From NCBI RefSeq assembly GCF_007855645.1, contig NZ_CP042261.1, positions 1,220,501 to 1,284,500 of the forward strand: a stretch of DNA of 64,000 nt, in the 5' to 3' direction. Under the pieces are notes generated by a model. The model was not told the origin of the DNA. It ran no database searches and worked only from the letters and a program-made list of their open reading frames with translations. The stretch comes from Qingshengfaniella alkalisoli. GTDB taxonomy: Bacteria; Pseudomonadota; Alphaproteobacteria; Rhodobacterales; Rhodobacteraceae. A program made the position numbers and the translations under genes. Below are positions 52,771 through 60,587 of this stretch, in pieces (position 1 is the first letter of the stretch; each line of letters starts with the position of its first letter).

Positions 52771-53637
52771 CTAACCCTTTTTATCAAGATAAAAAGGCGG
52801 GCCCTTCGGGCGAGCCTCCTCAAGGTCGGCCGAGGCGACGTCCTTCTCAGGAGCTACAGTCCAGAAGAGAGATGTAGCGGCACGTTTTGTAAAGCGATGC
52901 TTCGGCCATTGTGTGGTCTCGTGGCGCATCCTGATCACGATGTCCGTGTAACCCGGAAGAGCGCCGCTTTGTACCAGCAGCACTGCGAATGTAATGCCTG
53001 TCACATTCGCCCAAGTTTGAAGCGAGGGAGACAGTTGACGCTTTACTCTGCTTGGCACCAATTCGGGTGCAGCCATATCAGTAGAGCATTCAAAGCCGCG
53101 GTTGGGGGCAACCAATCTAAACTCTGGGACACGCTTCTTGCGGTGCAGCGCAATCTGACTCAGCAACGCACCATCGTACTTTCGGCGACACATTGATATT
53201 TCACTTATGTCAATGAGTGCGTAGACGTCCATGTCTGCCATAACATCGAAAAAATTCTTCGAGAATTGCCAAGTCAGATAGCGACCATTTCTGGAAATCG
53301 CCAGATGATCAAACAGATCTGACGTGCACGCCAGTTCATTCACCGGATTGCGCAAGAATCGACTTGACCGGGTTCTGCCTGGAAATCCAATCTCCCTGAG
53401 TTGCTTGACCAACACGAAGTGATCCTTTGGATTGACGTGATAAGGATGTATTGTCGGCCAAGCCTCATCTGTCTGCTCTTGAAGATAGATGAGCGCGAAC
53501 AGGAGTTTTGCAGCAGATGGGGAAAACCGTGCCATCTTTATGAACTCTGCCGCGTATGCTGAAATCCGAAACTTCTGGTTGCCAATATTCAATTTACTGA
53601 TCCTTTCTATATAAAAGAAAGGTGGATCCGAATACAT
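52771..53637 (-). CDS. Plasmid-type replication initiation protein (Rep_3-like winged helix)
   Basis: 288 residues. ARFSPSAAKLLFALIYLQEQ, KQLREIGFPGRTRSSRFLRN and WQFSKNFFDVMADMDVYALI with DISEISMCRRKYDGALLSQI match the order of blocks in RepB/Rep_3-type initiators (N-terminal winged helix, strand FSxxxF, then YA.IDxxxI...). The second winged helix is less clear, and a later hydrophobic stretch (VTGITFAVLLVQSGALPGYT) fits it only loosely. With Mob/Pre and the regulator this supports an integrated plasmid. The C-terminus ends inside a hairpin that may also act as terminator. Confidence 0.6.
   Translation of the reverse strand: MYSDPPFFYIERISKLNIGNQKFRISAYAAEFIKMARFSPSAAKLLFALIYLQEQTDEAWPTIHPYHVNPKDHFVLVKQLREIGFPGRTRSSRFLRNPVNELACTSDLFDHLAISRNGRYLTWQFSKNFFDVMADMDVYALIDISEISMCRRKYDGALLSQIALHRKKRVPEFRLVAPNRGFECSTDMAAPELVPSRVKRQLSPSLQTWANVTGITFAVLLVQSGALPGYTDIVIRMRHETTQWPKHRFTKRAATSLFWTVAPEKDVASADLEEARPKGPPFYLDKKG
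52776..52797 (-). terminator. Hairpin at the end of the rep gene
   Basis: CCTTTTTATC and GATAAAAAGG form a perfect 10-bp stem with a two-base spacer, overlapping the last codons (DKKG) and a few bases before the stop of rep. A second small stem, GCCC TTC GGGC, is just upstream at about 52800-52810. In the minus sense the second arm ends in a T run, suited to a Rho-independent terminator. Confidence 0.6.
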
Positions 53638-53979
53638 TTCGGACCAACGAGATGGAAAAATTTTTCTGCTTGCTTGTTTCTACATCCTGCGGGTTAGTAA
53701 AAACAAACTGCCAAGTTGATCTCTGAGTATACAATAAAGTTCGCAAAGCTGCGTAAATTACAATTCATGGCGCATAGTATGCTGGTTGTAATCACTTATA
53801 ATGTGCGGAACCTTTGAAAATAAGAAATCCAGAAATCTGGAAAAGGCATATGCCTGATGTGTATTAGGAGGGTTCTTATTTTTGAGGCGATAGATGGAGA
53901 GATGGTTGATGGTGGCCAAATTTTTTACAGACATCTGAGTTGTCCTAAGGGAATTTCCCTTTCACGAGGAATGTAATTC
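53638..53979. other. AT-rich gap, candidate plasmid origin
   Basis: About 340 bp with clearly higher AT content than the surroundings, located upstream of the rep gene. It contains TCCAGAAATCTGGA (a 5-bp inverted repeat with AAAT loop), the 12-bp perfect palindrome AGGCATATGCCT (53844-53855) and several ATAAT-like words. No open frame of note. Position and composition suit an oriV or the rep promoter region; iteron repeats are not evident. Confidence 0.4.
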
Positions 53980-55995
53980 CTACACGATGCGCAAACGTTT
54001 CCGAGTGGATTCAATATCCGCTGCCTTTGCCGCCGTTACTGAGGAAAATGGACTTTTGATCATTGATACATCAATGTTCACGCGCTCGACAATCTCCTGA
54101 AGATAGGTAAGATCGTGACCGTCGCCACCATAGTGCTTCAGGTTCACCGTCTCCATTTCGTGACCCATCAGGATGTGGCGTAGTTCGCCATCGGTACGGG
54201 CCCTTATGTGTTCAACATTGAATTGGGTGCGGAAGCTATGAAAATCGATTCGTTCGCTATAGACCCCATGAGCCTTACGGTAGCGCGTGAAGTCTTTGGT
54301 AAAGTTCTCAGACAGCGTATTTCTATTTTTTCCGCGTGTTTGATGCGGAAAAAGACGATCCTCACCTTCGCGTTGTCGCATGGCCACGAAGTCGAGAAAT
54401 CCAAGAGCGATCAGGTTCGAGTGAATCGGAATTTGACGTGTTGCCGCCTCTGATTTTAAGTGCTGCCATTTGGCGCCTACCTTGATGTCAAAGAAGTCAA
54501 TGCCGTTCTCGCAGGCAATGTCCGCCACTCGAAGCTGTAGAACCTCTTCCTCGCGCATCCCGTGATGAACTGCGATGAGGGGAGACCAGAACATGGGATC
54601 TCCGATATCCTCCATCCGTCCTTGGAACACGGGTGTCCGAAATAATTTCGGCAGATCATCGCCCCAGATTTTCCGGCTATTGTCCTCTTGAAGAATTTCA
54701 AGTCGTTTAAGCTGAGCCTTCGGCCAGATCACACCTTTCATGTGGTTTTCGGTCAGATGACCATGGGCAATGAGATATCTAAGCACACGCTGCGTGTCCT
54801 GCATATGTCGATATACGGTGTTGACCCGCAGACGGGGAATGATTTCTTGATGCTCTGCTGCCTCGATATTTCCGTGACTTGCACCGGACTTTTTCAGGTC
54901 CGCGTGGACACGGGCCTTGTTCCTCTGCTCAATGAGGTCGGTTGCTTCGACAATTTCGCGGATCGAGCGCGTCTCGGATGAAGATTTTCCGTGGTTTGCC
55001 GGTACTTTCTGGATGAGCGAGAACGCTGATGTGAAATCCGCCCGTTGCAAGTCTGAAACCGGTTTGTCTCCGATCACGTCGATTATGAGCTTTGCGGTGG
55101 ATTGCAGGTTCGCGAACGAGTTGCGCCTGTAAGAGTCGCCTTTCGATAGGACGGCAACTTCATCGACCTCTTTGCCCGGCTTGCCCTCCAAACGGGTCTT
55201 TCCGTATCGGTCAAAGGCCTCAGACAGCGTAATGGCTGCCTGTTGTTCAGACGCCCGAGTTTCGGGCTGACATGGGATCGGTGCTGCGGTCTGAGCAGCA
55301 GGAGGGGTCAGAGCCATTGCGGTGGCAGGCGCAGTGATGGTCGATGAGGGTGTTGCCGGAGTGACGGGAATCGTGGATTGGAAATGACATCCGACGGGAG
55401 CGGTCGGTTCCGCAGCCGTCATTGCGGCCTGAAAGAACCGGCTGGGCTGAGAGTATATGCCTTGTTCGCGCTGCGCACGTTCCCGGCTAAGATCAAGAAG
55501 CACACGGGTTGCTTCATATGCCAAGATCATCCAATCATTGGTTTTCTCCGCGATTCTTACGCCAAGACGATCGGCAGCAGTGCGAATGGGCTCGCGTGCG
55601 GCTTCACGGTTGCCCAGATAAAGGGCTTCACGCAGTGTCTCCTGCAAGGCTTGCTCTCGCTGAAAAGCCATTTGTGCTTCGACGCGGGTGCGTTCAGGTG
55701 CAATGGAGCGCGCATAATCCGACGCTGCGATTTCAAATCGCACCATCTCGGACAGCACCCGCTCCATCAGACCAGTTTCCATATCTGCAACGCCCTTCGC
55801 ATAGTCGAAGGCGAGGTTGCTGAGCCACGTCAAGCGACGGGCTACCACCTCGGCCTCGCGAAAGACGTCGGTCCGCAACGAAAAAACCAAAACCGGGTTT
55901 GAGACGTTTCTTGAAAAAATTTCCGGTACACGCCGCCGCCAGTAAAAGGACGATGGTCTGCGCTCCAGGTGCTGACATGTTTTTCGGCTTCTCAT
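53980..55995 (-). CDS. int: Long tyrosine-type site-specific integrase
   Basis: 671 residues, in the family with a long N-terminal extension (DUF6538-type: KTCQHLERRPSSFYWRRRVP). SAM-like domain around residues 330-420, catalytic domain 430-650: Arg in AVHHGMREEEVLQLRVADIA, HxxR in IDFHSFRTQFNVEHIRARTD, His and Tyr in ILMGHEMETVNLKHYGGDGH. All catalytic residues are present. It is transcribed towards the inside of the 10-kb element, its start 120 bp from the tRNA-Asn copy at 56115, the usual place for an integrase beside its att site. A broken relative lies beside the next copy at 45845. Confidence 0.88.
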   Translation of the reverse strand: MRSRKTCQHLERRPSSFYWRRRVPEIFSRNVSNPVLVFSLRTDVFREAEVVARRLTWLSNLAFDYAKGVADMETGLMERVLSEMVRFEIAASDYARSIAPERTRVEAQMAFQREQALQETLREALYLGNREAAREPIRTAADRLGVRIAEKTNDWMILAYEATRVLLDLSRERAQREQGIYSQPSRFFQAAMTAAEPTAPVGCHFQSTIPVTPATPSSTITAPATAMALTPPAAQTAAPIPCQPETRASEQQAAITLSEAFDRYGKTRLEGKPGKEVDEVAVLSKGDSYRRNSFANLQSTAKLIIDVIGDKPVSDLQRADFTSAFSLIQKVPANHGKSSSETRSIREIVEATDLIEQRNKARVHADLKKSGASHGNIEAAEHQEIIPRLRVNTVYRHMQDTQRVLRYLIAHGHLTENHMKGVIWPKAQLKRLEILQEDNSRKIWGDDLPKLFRTPVFQGRMEDIGDPMFWSPLIAVHHGMREEEVLQLRVADIACENGIDFFDIKVGAKWQHLKSEAATRQIPIHSNLIALGFLDFVAMRQREGEDRLFPHQTRGKNRNTLSENFTKDFTRYRKAHGVYSERIDFHSFRTQFNVEHIRARTDGELRHILMGHEMETVNLKHYGGDGHDLTYLQEIVERVNIDVSMIKSPFSSVTAAKAADIESTRKRLRIV

Positions 55996-56114
55996 TGCTC
56001 CGACTCCCGCAGGCGGTCTGTGTAATCGGATGTGACAGAGAATGTGACCAGAACGACAAAAGCGCCCCGAGATGGAGCGCCTTATCGTTTATTTCCAAAC
56101 ACTTACTTTGTGTT

Positions 56115-56165
56115 TGGCTCCGGCGGTAGGGATCGAACCTACGACCAATTGATTAACAGTCAACT
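56115..56165 (-). repeat. tRNA-Asn 3' part (anticodon arm to CCA), att site
   Basis: On the minus strand the 51 bases comprise the anticodon arm TTGACTGTTAATCAA (anticodon GTT), the variable loop, the T arm with GGTTCGATCC and the acceptor 3' strand ending GGAGCCA. The D arm and 5' acceptor strand are missing (the sequence beyond 56165 does not fit), so it is not a functional gene but the 3' part carried by an element using tRNA-Asn as attB. It lies between two divergent integrase genes. Confidence 0.82.
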
Positions 56166-56326
56166 TTTATGCTGTCACGGGGCGTAACAGATCAAAACTT
56201 CCGTATCTTCTAATAACCTTGAAATTAAGGCATTTTCCACTTATGTTACATCTTGTTCGTAACATCGGGGAACAAGGACTATAGCGTTTTATGTTCCCCA
56301 TAGTGTTCCCCAGAAGGCCAATTGAT

Positions 56327-57556
56327 ATGAAGTTGACAGACGCGACCGTTAGAAGTTTGAAGCCAACCGACAAGCGCCAAGAGATACCCGACGACCTGCT
56401 GCCCGGCATGTATCTGGTGGTGCAGCCCACCGGGAAGAAAAGCTGGCAGGTCCGCTACAGGGCCGGTGGCACGCATCGGCGTATGACGCTGGGCAGGTAT
56501 CCAGACAAGCCACTTGCTGACGCGCGTAAGCGTGCCCGCGAGGTAATGCAGGAGGCTCAGTCGGGCGCTGATCCAGCGGCAGAGGTAAGAGCGGCAAAGA
56601 CGGAGGCCCCGACGAACACAGTGGCCGACGCGCTCGACGACTACGAAAAGCGAAAACTCAAGCATCTCAAGTCTGGTGATCTGGTGAAGCGGGAATTGGA
56701 TCGCTTTGTTCGGAAGGCGTGGGGTGATCGCCAGATAACCAGTCTGGAACGGCGCGACGTGCAAGACCTGATTGACGACATATCGGACAGCGGGCGCGGT
56801 CCTACTGCCAACCGTGTTCTCGCCTACACCAAAGCATTTCTAAACTGGTGCTGCGACCGTGGCGTGCTGGACGTTAACCCTGCCGACAAGGTTAAGAAGG
56901 CGGTAAAGGAAAAGGCCCGCGATAGGCGTTTCTGGGATTACGAAATCCGTTGGTTCTGGATGGCGTGCGAGCAGGAAGGCTACCCGTGGGGGCCGCTTGG
57001 ACAGTTGCTCCTGTTGACGGGACAGCGGTTGAACGAGATCGCGCAACTGACCGAAAGTGAAGTGAACGGTGAGAGCATCGAATTGGCGAGCGGGCGGACA
57101 AAGAACGGCAGGCCGCACGCGGTGCCGTTGTCGGAGATGGCTTTCGACATTGTCGAGGCACTTCCGAAGGTCAAGAACCCGCATGGCTACCTGTTCACCA
57201 CGAACGCGCGAACTCCTGTGCAGGGCTTCCACAAAGCACACCAGCGGCTTGCCGACAGGATGCTGGAGATTGCCGAGGAAGAACGGGGCGAGCCTGTAGA
57301 AATCCCGCACTGGACCTTCCACGACCTGCGGCGGTCCTGTGCTACTGGGCTGGCTGCGTTCGCACGAATCGAGGTGGTCGAAAAAGCCTTGAACCATGTG
57401 TCCGGGAAACTTGGTGGTGTCGCTGGCACCTACAATTACCGCGAATATACCATAGAAATGCGAGATGCTCTTGAGGCGTGGGCAGGCGAAATCCGCTCAT
57501 ATCTGGGGAACACAGACAACGAGAGCGACCTTGTTTCTAAGAAAAACGTCGCTTGA
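56327..57556 (+). CDS. int: Phage/satellite tyrosine integrase (P4-type)
   Basis: 409 residues. N-terminal DUF4102 arm-binding domain (LTDATVRSLKPTDKRQEIPD, then MYLVVQPTGKKSWQVRYRAG) followed by the SAM-like domain and the catalytic domain: Arg in LLTGQRLNEIAQLTESEV, HxxR in WTFHDLRRSCATGLAAFARI, final His/Tyr in LNHVSGKLGGVAGTYNYREY. P4-type integrases insert at tRNA 3' ends. The start ATG 56327 is chosen (MKLTDATVRSLKPT is the family start), 160 bp from the tRNA-Asn copy. First gene of the rightward phage-like unit. Confidence 0.93.
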   Translation: MKLTDATVRSLKPTDKRQEIPDDLLPGMYLVVQPTGKKSWQVRYRAGGTHRRMTLGRYPDKPLADARKRAREVMQEAQSGADPAAEVRAAKTEAPTNTVADALDDYEKRKLKHLKSGDLVKRELDRFVRKAWGDRQITSLERRDVQDLIDDISDSGRGPTANRVLAYTKAFLNWCCDRGVLDVNPADKVKKAVKEKARDRRFWDYEIRWFWMACEQEGYPWGPLGQLLLLTGQRLNEIAQLTESEVNGESIELASGRTKNGRPHAVPLSEMAFDIVEALPKVKNPHGYLFTTNARTPVQGFHKAHQRLADRMLEIAEEERGEPVEIPHWTFHDLRRSCATGLAAFARIEVVEKALNHVSGKLGGVAGTYNYREYTIEMRDALEAWAGEIRSYLGNTDNESDLVSKKNVA

Positions 57557-57631
57557 TGCGGATGCCCAATTTGCGCGGCGACAAATCAGACCTTACCATT
57601 CCTTCACGTTGTAAACACTGAAAGGAATGAA

Positions 57632-57814
57632 ATGAATCTAATCCCTGCAAAAGAAGTAATGGCCCGCTGCGGTGGGGTAAGCCAGATGACCCTTTGGCGT
57701 TGGCTAAATGATCCTGAAACGAAATTTCCGCAGCCGCGCTACATTAAAACTCGCCGCTACTGGAAAGAGGACGATCTAGCCGCATGGATCGAGGGGTGCG
57801 CCGCTGATGCGTAA
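57632..57814 (+). CDS. AlpA-like excisionase/activator
   Basis: 60 residues: MNLIPAKEVMARCGGVSQMT, LWRWLNDPETKFPQPRYIKT, RRYWKEDDLAAWIEGCA. A winged HTH of the AlpA/MerR-like excisionase group, with the usual SxxTLWRW recognition helix and FP.P.YI...RYW.E.DL.AW wing. In P4-like elements and PICI satellites AlpA controls excision and is the master activator. AGGAAT lies before the ATG. Position right after the integrase agrees with satellite gene order. Confidence 0.88.
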   Translation: MNLIPAKEVMARCGGVSQMTLWRWLNDPETKFPQPRYIKTRRYWKEDDLAAWIEGCAADA

Positions 57815-57824
57815 CCAAGAAAAA

Positions 57825-57847
57825 ACCGCGCCGTTTCGTGGCGCGGT
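57825..57847 (-). terminator. Hairpin after alpA-like gene
   Basis: ACCGCGCC and GGCGCGGT form an 8-bp perfect stem around GTTTCGT. On the minus strand it is followed by a T run (complement of AAGAAAAAA), so termination is better for leftward transcripts; on the plus strand it could attenuate. Confidence 0.55.
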
Positions 57848-57910
57848 CTGACTTAGTTTAACTGAACTGAAAACAGGGTTGGAGGCCCTTGATGCATAGG
57901 AACAACATAA

Positions 57911-59575
57911 GTGAAGGCCGAACTAAATTCAACTTGGGCTGACGCCCAGCTACAATATGATACCTTTCACGAAATCATTGCGGAAAGCCCCGCGTTAGAA
58001 CCTTTAGCGATGGCGGTTGCATACCGTCGAGCGAACTTCCCGAGCAACGATGAATATGAAGTTGCCATGACCTTGCTGAAAGAGGCTTGGTGGGATGAAT
58101 GGGGGCTGTCCATATCGGGCTATCGTTCCCCAGAAGAAGCGCGAGCCGAGGTTTCCGAGACTGTCGCGAGGTATAGGCGCTACCCGAATATGCGTGGCGT
58201 AGCGTGGAAATACTGGCAGCGCGAGAAGCTATTAATCGCTGATCTATTGGAAAAGAACCCTCCTGATGACCTTCAGGAGCCATGGGAATTAATAAGGAAA
58301 CCTGAGTTTATGGAATTGCTCAAGCGGGCGCACGCTACGGTCGATAACATGGAAAACGTGGTGCCGTTACGGGCGAAGGACGAACCAAATTCCGTCGAAG
58401 ATAGCAAAGATGCAGGTAAGGGGCCGTCGATAATCATCCCTGTATCGCCAGCGCCGAAGGCAAGACCTTTCATTTACCGTGATCCTGCCAGCATTCCGCA
58501 GCGACCTTGGGTCTATGGCAATCACCTTTTGCGCAAGGCTTATTCTGTGACCGTTGCGCCCGGTGCGGCAGGTAAGTCCACAACAGTCCACACTGAGTTT
58601 CTTGCCATGGCGAGCGGGCGCAATCTTTTGGGCGTCGATATGACCAAGAAAATGAAGGTTTGGTATATCAACCTTGAGGAAGAATATGAGGAACTAGAGA
58701 GGCGTACCATTGCAGCGATGATGCATCACGGCATCGACCCTGCCGAACTTGATGGCCATTTCTATATGAGCGGTTCGGAGAGTGATCTTGTGACGGCTAT
58801 TGAGCATCGAAACGAGGTTAGAATAGTTGAGCCAATTTGGGAAGCTATGGTGGCCCACGTCAAGGAAATGGGTTTCGACGCCATTTGCGTTGACCCGTTT
58901 GCACAATCTCACAATGTGGCTGAGACGAATGAAGCCTATAAAATGGTTGCGATGGAATGGCGGCGCTTGGCGCAAGAATGCAATTGCGCCGTTGAACTTG
59001 TCCACCATACTCGCAAGCCGCAAGCTGGTCAGCAACTATCCAGCCAGGACGGGCGCGGCGGTGGTGCGTTGGTGAACCATGCACGCGATGGCCGAGTGAT
59101 CAACAAAGCAAGTGCAAGCCAACGTCAAGAACTGGGCATTCCTCCGACAGACCACGCCACCTATTTCACCATGACCAGCGACAAGCCGAACTACTCCACC
59201 GGTAGCGGTCCGGTTTGGTATCGCACTGTCGGGGTTCATATCGGCAATGGCGACGTGGTTGCGACGGTCGAGCAATGGGACAAGCCCGACGCATTCGACG
59301 GCATCAGCACCGATGACGTGTTGAGGGTGCAGAAGGCTATCGACGGCATGGCAGACCCGCGCGAGGCCGTGCAAGCGGCGACATGGGTTGGTTACACCGT
59401 CGCTGACGTGCTGGGCTGGGACCGTCCTGACAAGGATACTCCAGAGCGCGCACGGGTGAAGGAACTGATTGCCACATGGAAGCTAAACGGCGTGTTGATT
59501 GCTTGTGAAGGCCCGCGCCTGACCAATGGCACATGCCCGCCCATTCTTCGCGTTGGTGAGTGGATACACCACTAG
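57911..59575 (+). CDS. RepA-like AAA ATPase, likely replicative helicase of the element
   Basis: 554 residues, RecA/DnaB-fold hexameric helicase of the AAA_25/RepA type: Walker A SVTVAPGAAGKSTTVHTEFL, Walker B GFDAICVDPFAQSH, then CNCAVELVHHTRKPQAGQ and RGGGALVNHARDGRVINKAS, with the HH(T/N)RK motif of RSF1010 RepA-like proteins. An N-terminal region of about 180 residues (YRRANFPSNDEYEVAMTLLK) is not recognized; no primase motif is visible. The GTG start at 57911 has AGGAA nine bases upstream. In satellites and phages such a protein starts replication at an origin usually next to its gene; a repeat-rich region follows at 59585. Confidence 0.82.
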   Translation: MKAELNSTWADAQLQYDTFHEIIAESPALEPLAMAVAYRRANFPSNDEYEVAMTLLKEAWWDEWGLSISGYRSPEEARAEVSETVARYRRYPNMRGVAWKYWQREKLLIADLLEKNPPDDLQEPWELIRKPEFMELLKRAHATVDNMENVVPLRAKDEPNSVEDSKDAGKGPSIIIPVSPAPKARPFIYRDPASIPQRPWVYGNHLLRKAYSVTVAPGAAGKSTTVHTEFLAMASGRNLLGVDMTKKMKVWYINLEEEYEELERRTIAAMMHHGIDPAELDGHFYMSGSESDLVTAIEHRNEVRIVEPIWEAMVAHVKEMGFDAICVDPFAQSHNVAETNEAYKMVAMEWRRLAQECNCAVELVHHTRKPQAGQQLSSQDGRGGGALVNHARDGRVINKASASQRQELGIPPTDHATYFTMTSDKPNYSTGSGPVWYRTVGVHIGNGDVVATVEQWDKPDAFDGISTDDVLRVQKAIDGMADPREAVQAATWVGYTVADVLGWDRPDKDTPERARVKELIATWKLNGVLIACEGPRLTNGTCPPILRVGEWIHH

Positions 59576-59584
59576 TCTGAAAAT

Positions 59585-59720
59585 GAACTAGGGAGAACTA
59601 GGGGAACTAGTGTGTGAGACCACAATAACCACCTCCACACTACTACTTCCCCCCTTTAGGGGGGTAGTAGTGTGGTAGTGTGGTGAAGGCATAAGAATAA
59701 GGGAAAATAGGACTAGGGGA
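59585..59720. other. Candidate replication origin: short direct repeats plus strong hairpin
   Basis: Directly after the RepA-like gene. GAACTAGGG occurs at 59585, 59595 and 59604 (the last as GAACTAGTG), spaced 9-10 bp, with GGACTAGGGG again at 59710. Between them lie the large hairpin at 59635-59675 and TAGTGTGG repeated in tandem (59669-59684). No open frame. Position beside the initiator-like gene, iteron-like repeats and a large hairpin suggest an origin; not proven. Confidence 0.5.
59635..59675. repeat. Large inverted repeat (hairpin)
   Basis: CCACACTACTAC-TT-CCCCCC at 59635-59654 pairs with GGGGGGTAGTAGTGTGG at 59659-59675 around TTTA, 17 pairs with only the TT bulge. Too strong for chance; might also terminate the RepA-like transcript, though no T run follows. 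Confidence 0.85.
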
Positions 59721-59770
59721 GCATCCCCGTGTCCCGCTGTCCCGACAAACCAAGAGGAAGGAACTAAGAA

Positions 59771-60034
59771 ATGAAGTTTAAGAGACTTAATGGCGACAAT
59801 GAGAGTGAGTATGATGTGCAGGTTGTGGATGGTGTAGTCCCTCTGGATATCCGTGAGCGTGATACTGGCAGTATGCTTGTTAAATCGGACACGCTTCCAA
59901 AAAGATTTGACATCATAATTGATGCCAACAATAAGTTGGTTGTAGTTTGGAAAGATGCTTACAAAATGAGGGGGGCGTATCTAGTCGAGTATGCGGCGTG
60001 GCCCCCAGATTGGAAGCAATACATACCACGCTAG
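59771..60034 (+). CDS. Hypothetical protein of the phage-like unit (87 aa)
   Basis: 87 residues, MKFKRLNGDNESEYDVQVVD, VPLDIRERDTGSMLVKSDTL, DIIIDANNKLVVVWKDAYKM, ending WPPDWKQYIPR. Predicted beta-rich and soluble. Base composition is more AT-rich than neighbours, suggesting separate acquisition. AGGAAGGAAC lies before the ATG, and a terminator follows the stop. No recognizable family; an accessory (morphogenesis-control or defence) gene is possible but unsupported. Confidence 0.55.
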   Translation: MKFKRLNGDNESEYDVQVVDGVVPLDIRERDTGSMLVKSDTLPKRFDIIIDANNKLVVVWKDAYKMRGAYLVEYAAWPPDWKQYIPR

Positions 60035-60047
60035 CCGCCTACAGAAG

Positions 60048-60069
60048 CCCCGCCATTGCGCGGGGTTTT
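60048..60069 (+). terminator. Rho-independent terminator
   Basis: CCCCGC (60048-60053), loop CATTGC, GCGGGG (60060-60065), then TTTT. A classical terminator for the early genes, 14 bp after the stop at 60034; it separates them from the packaging and capsid genes. Confidence 0.85.
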
Positions 60070-60120
60070 CTATTGATGGCCAATTACCCCTGCCGCCTGC
60101 CCTGCCGTATAATCACAAAC

Positions 60121-60480
60121 ATGAATTGGTATAGTCATATCCGCGCCCACCACGACCGACTGATGCAACGCTACTCGCAAGGCAATGTCGTTCTTGAGAA
60201 GCAGGAGAGCGTTCCGGGACCTGAGCCGTGGGATCCGCCCGTGATTGCGACCGTTTATTATCCGTTGCGGGCTACGGTTAGGGGCATTGACGCGGAACAC
60301 CTAGACAGTGCGTCTAATCTCACCATGTCGGACCTGATCATACAGTGTGCTGTGCCAGCCGTTGTGCCTGCTGTTGATGACGTCGTCCGTGTGGATGGGG
60401 CTGCGTTGGCTGTGCTCCAAGTGACCGCCCTGCCCGGCGCTGGTGGTCCTGTGGGCTACAAGCTGGTTGCGCGTGGGTGA
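60121..60480 (+). CDS. Possible head-tail connector/head-closure protein (119 aa)
   Basis: MNWYSHIRAHHDRLMQRYSQ at the N-terminus, then VVLEKQESVPGPEPWDPPVI and ATVYYPLRATVRGIDAEHLD, ending AAVLQ-type strands (LAVLQVTALPGAGGPVGYKL). The mostly beta C-terminal part beginning YPLRATVRG and the VDDVVRVDG turn resemble small neck or head-closure proteins of HK97-type phages, which contain a V.G...YxxG..I..gD pattern. Resemblance is modest. ATG 60121 is preferred to the upstream in-frame start at 59947, which overlaps the terminator. First gene of the late group, before the terminase. Confidence 0.45.
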   Translation: MNWYSHIRAHHDRLMQRYSQGNVVLEKQESVPGPEPWDPPVIATVYYPLRATVRGIDAEHLDSASNLTMSDLIIQCAVPAVVPAVDDVVRVDGAALAVLQVTALPGAGGPVGYKLVARG

Positions 60481-60587
60481 TGACACATCATGTTGTGCAT
60501 ATGTGGTCCCAATGCCGCAAGATATGGGTGAACCGGCGCACGCGGAGCGGGCTGCTGCTGTCTCTATCCCAAAAAATCCGGTGAAAA

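Noticed and set aside
56115-56165. Functional tRNA-Asn gene
   Set aside because: Only the anticodon arm to the CCA end is present; the D arm and 5' acceptor strand are missing.
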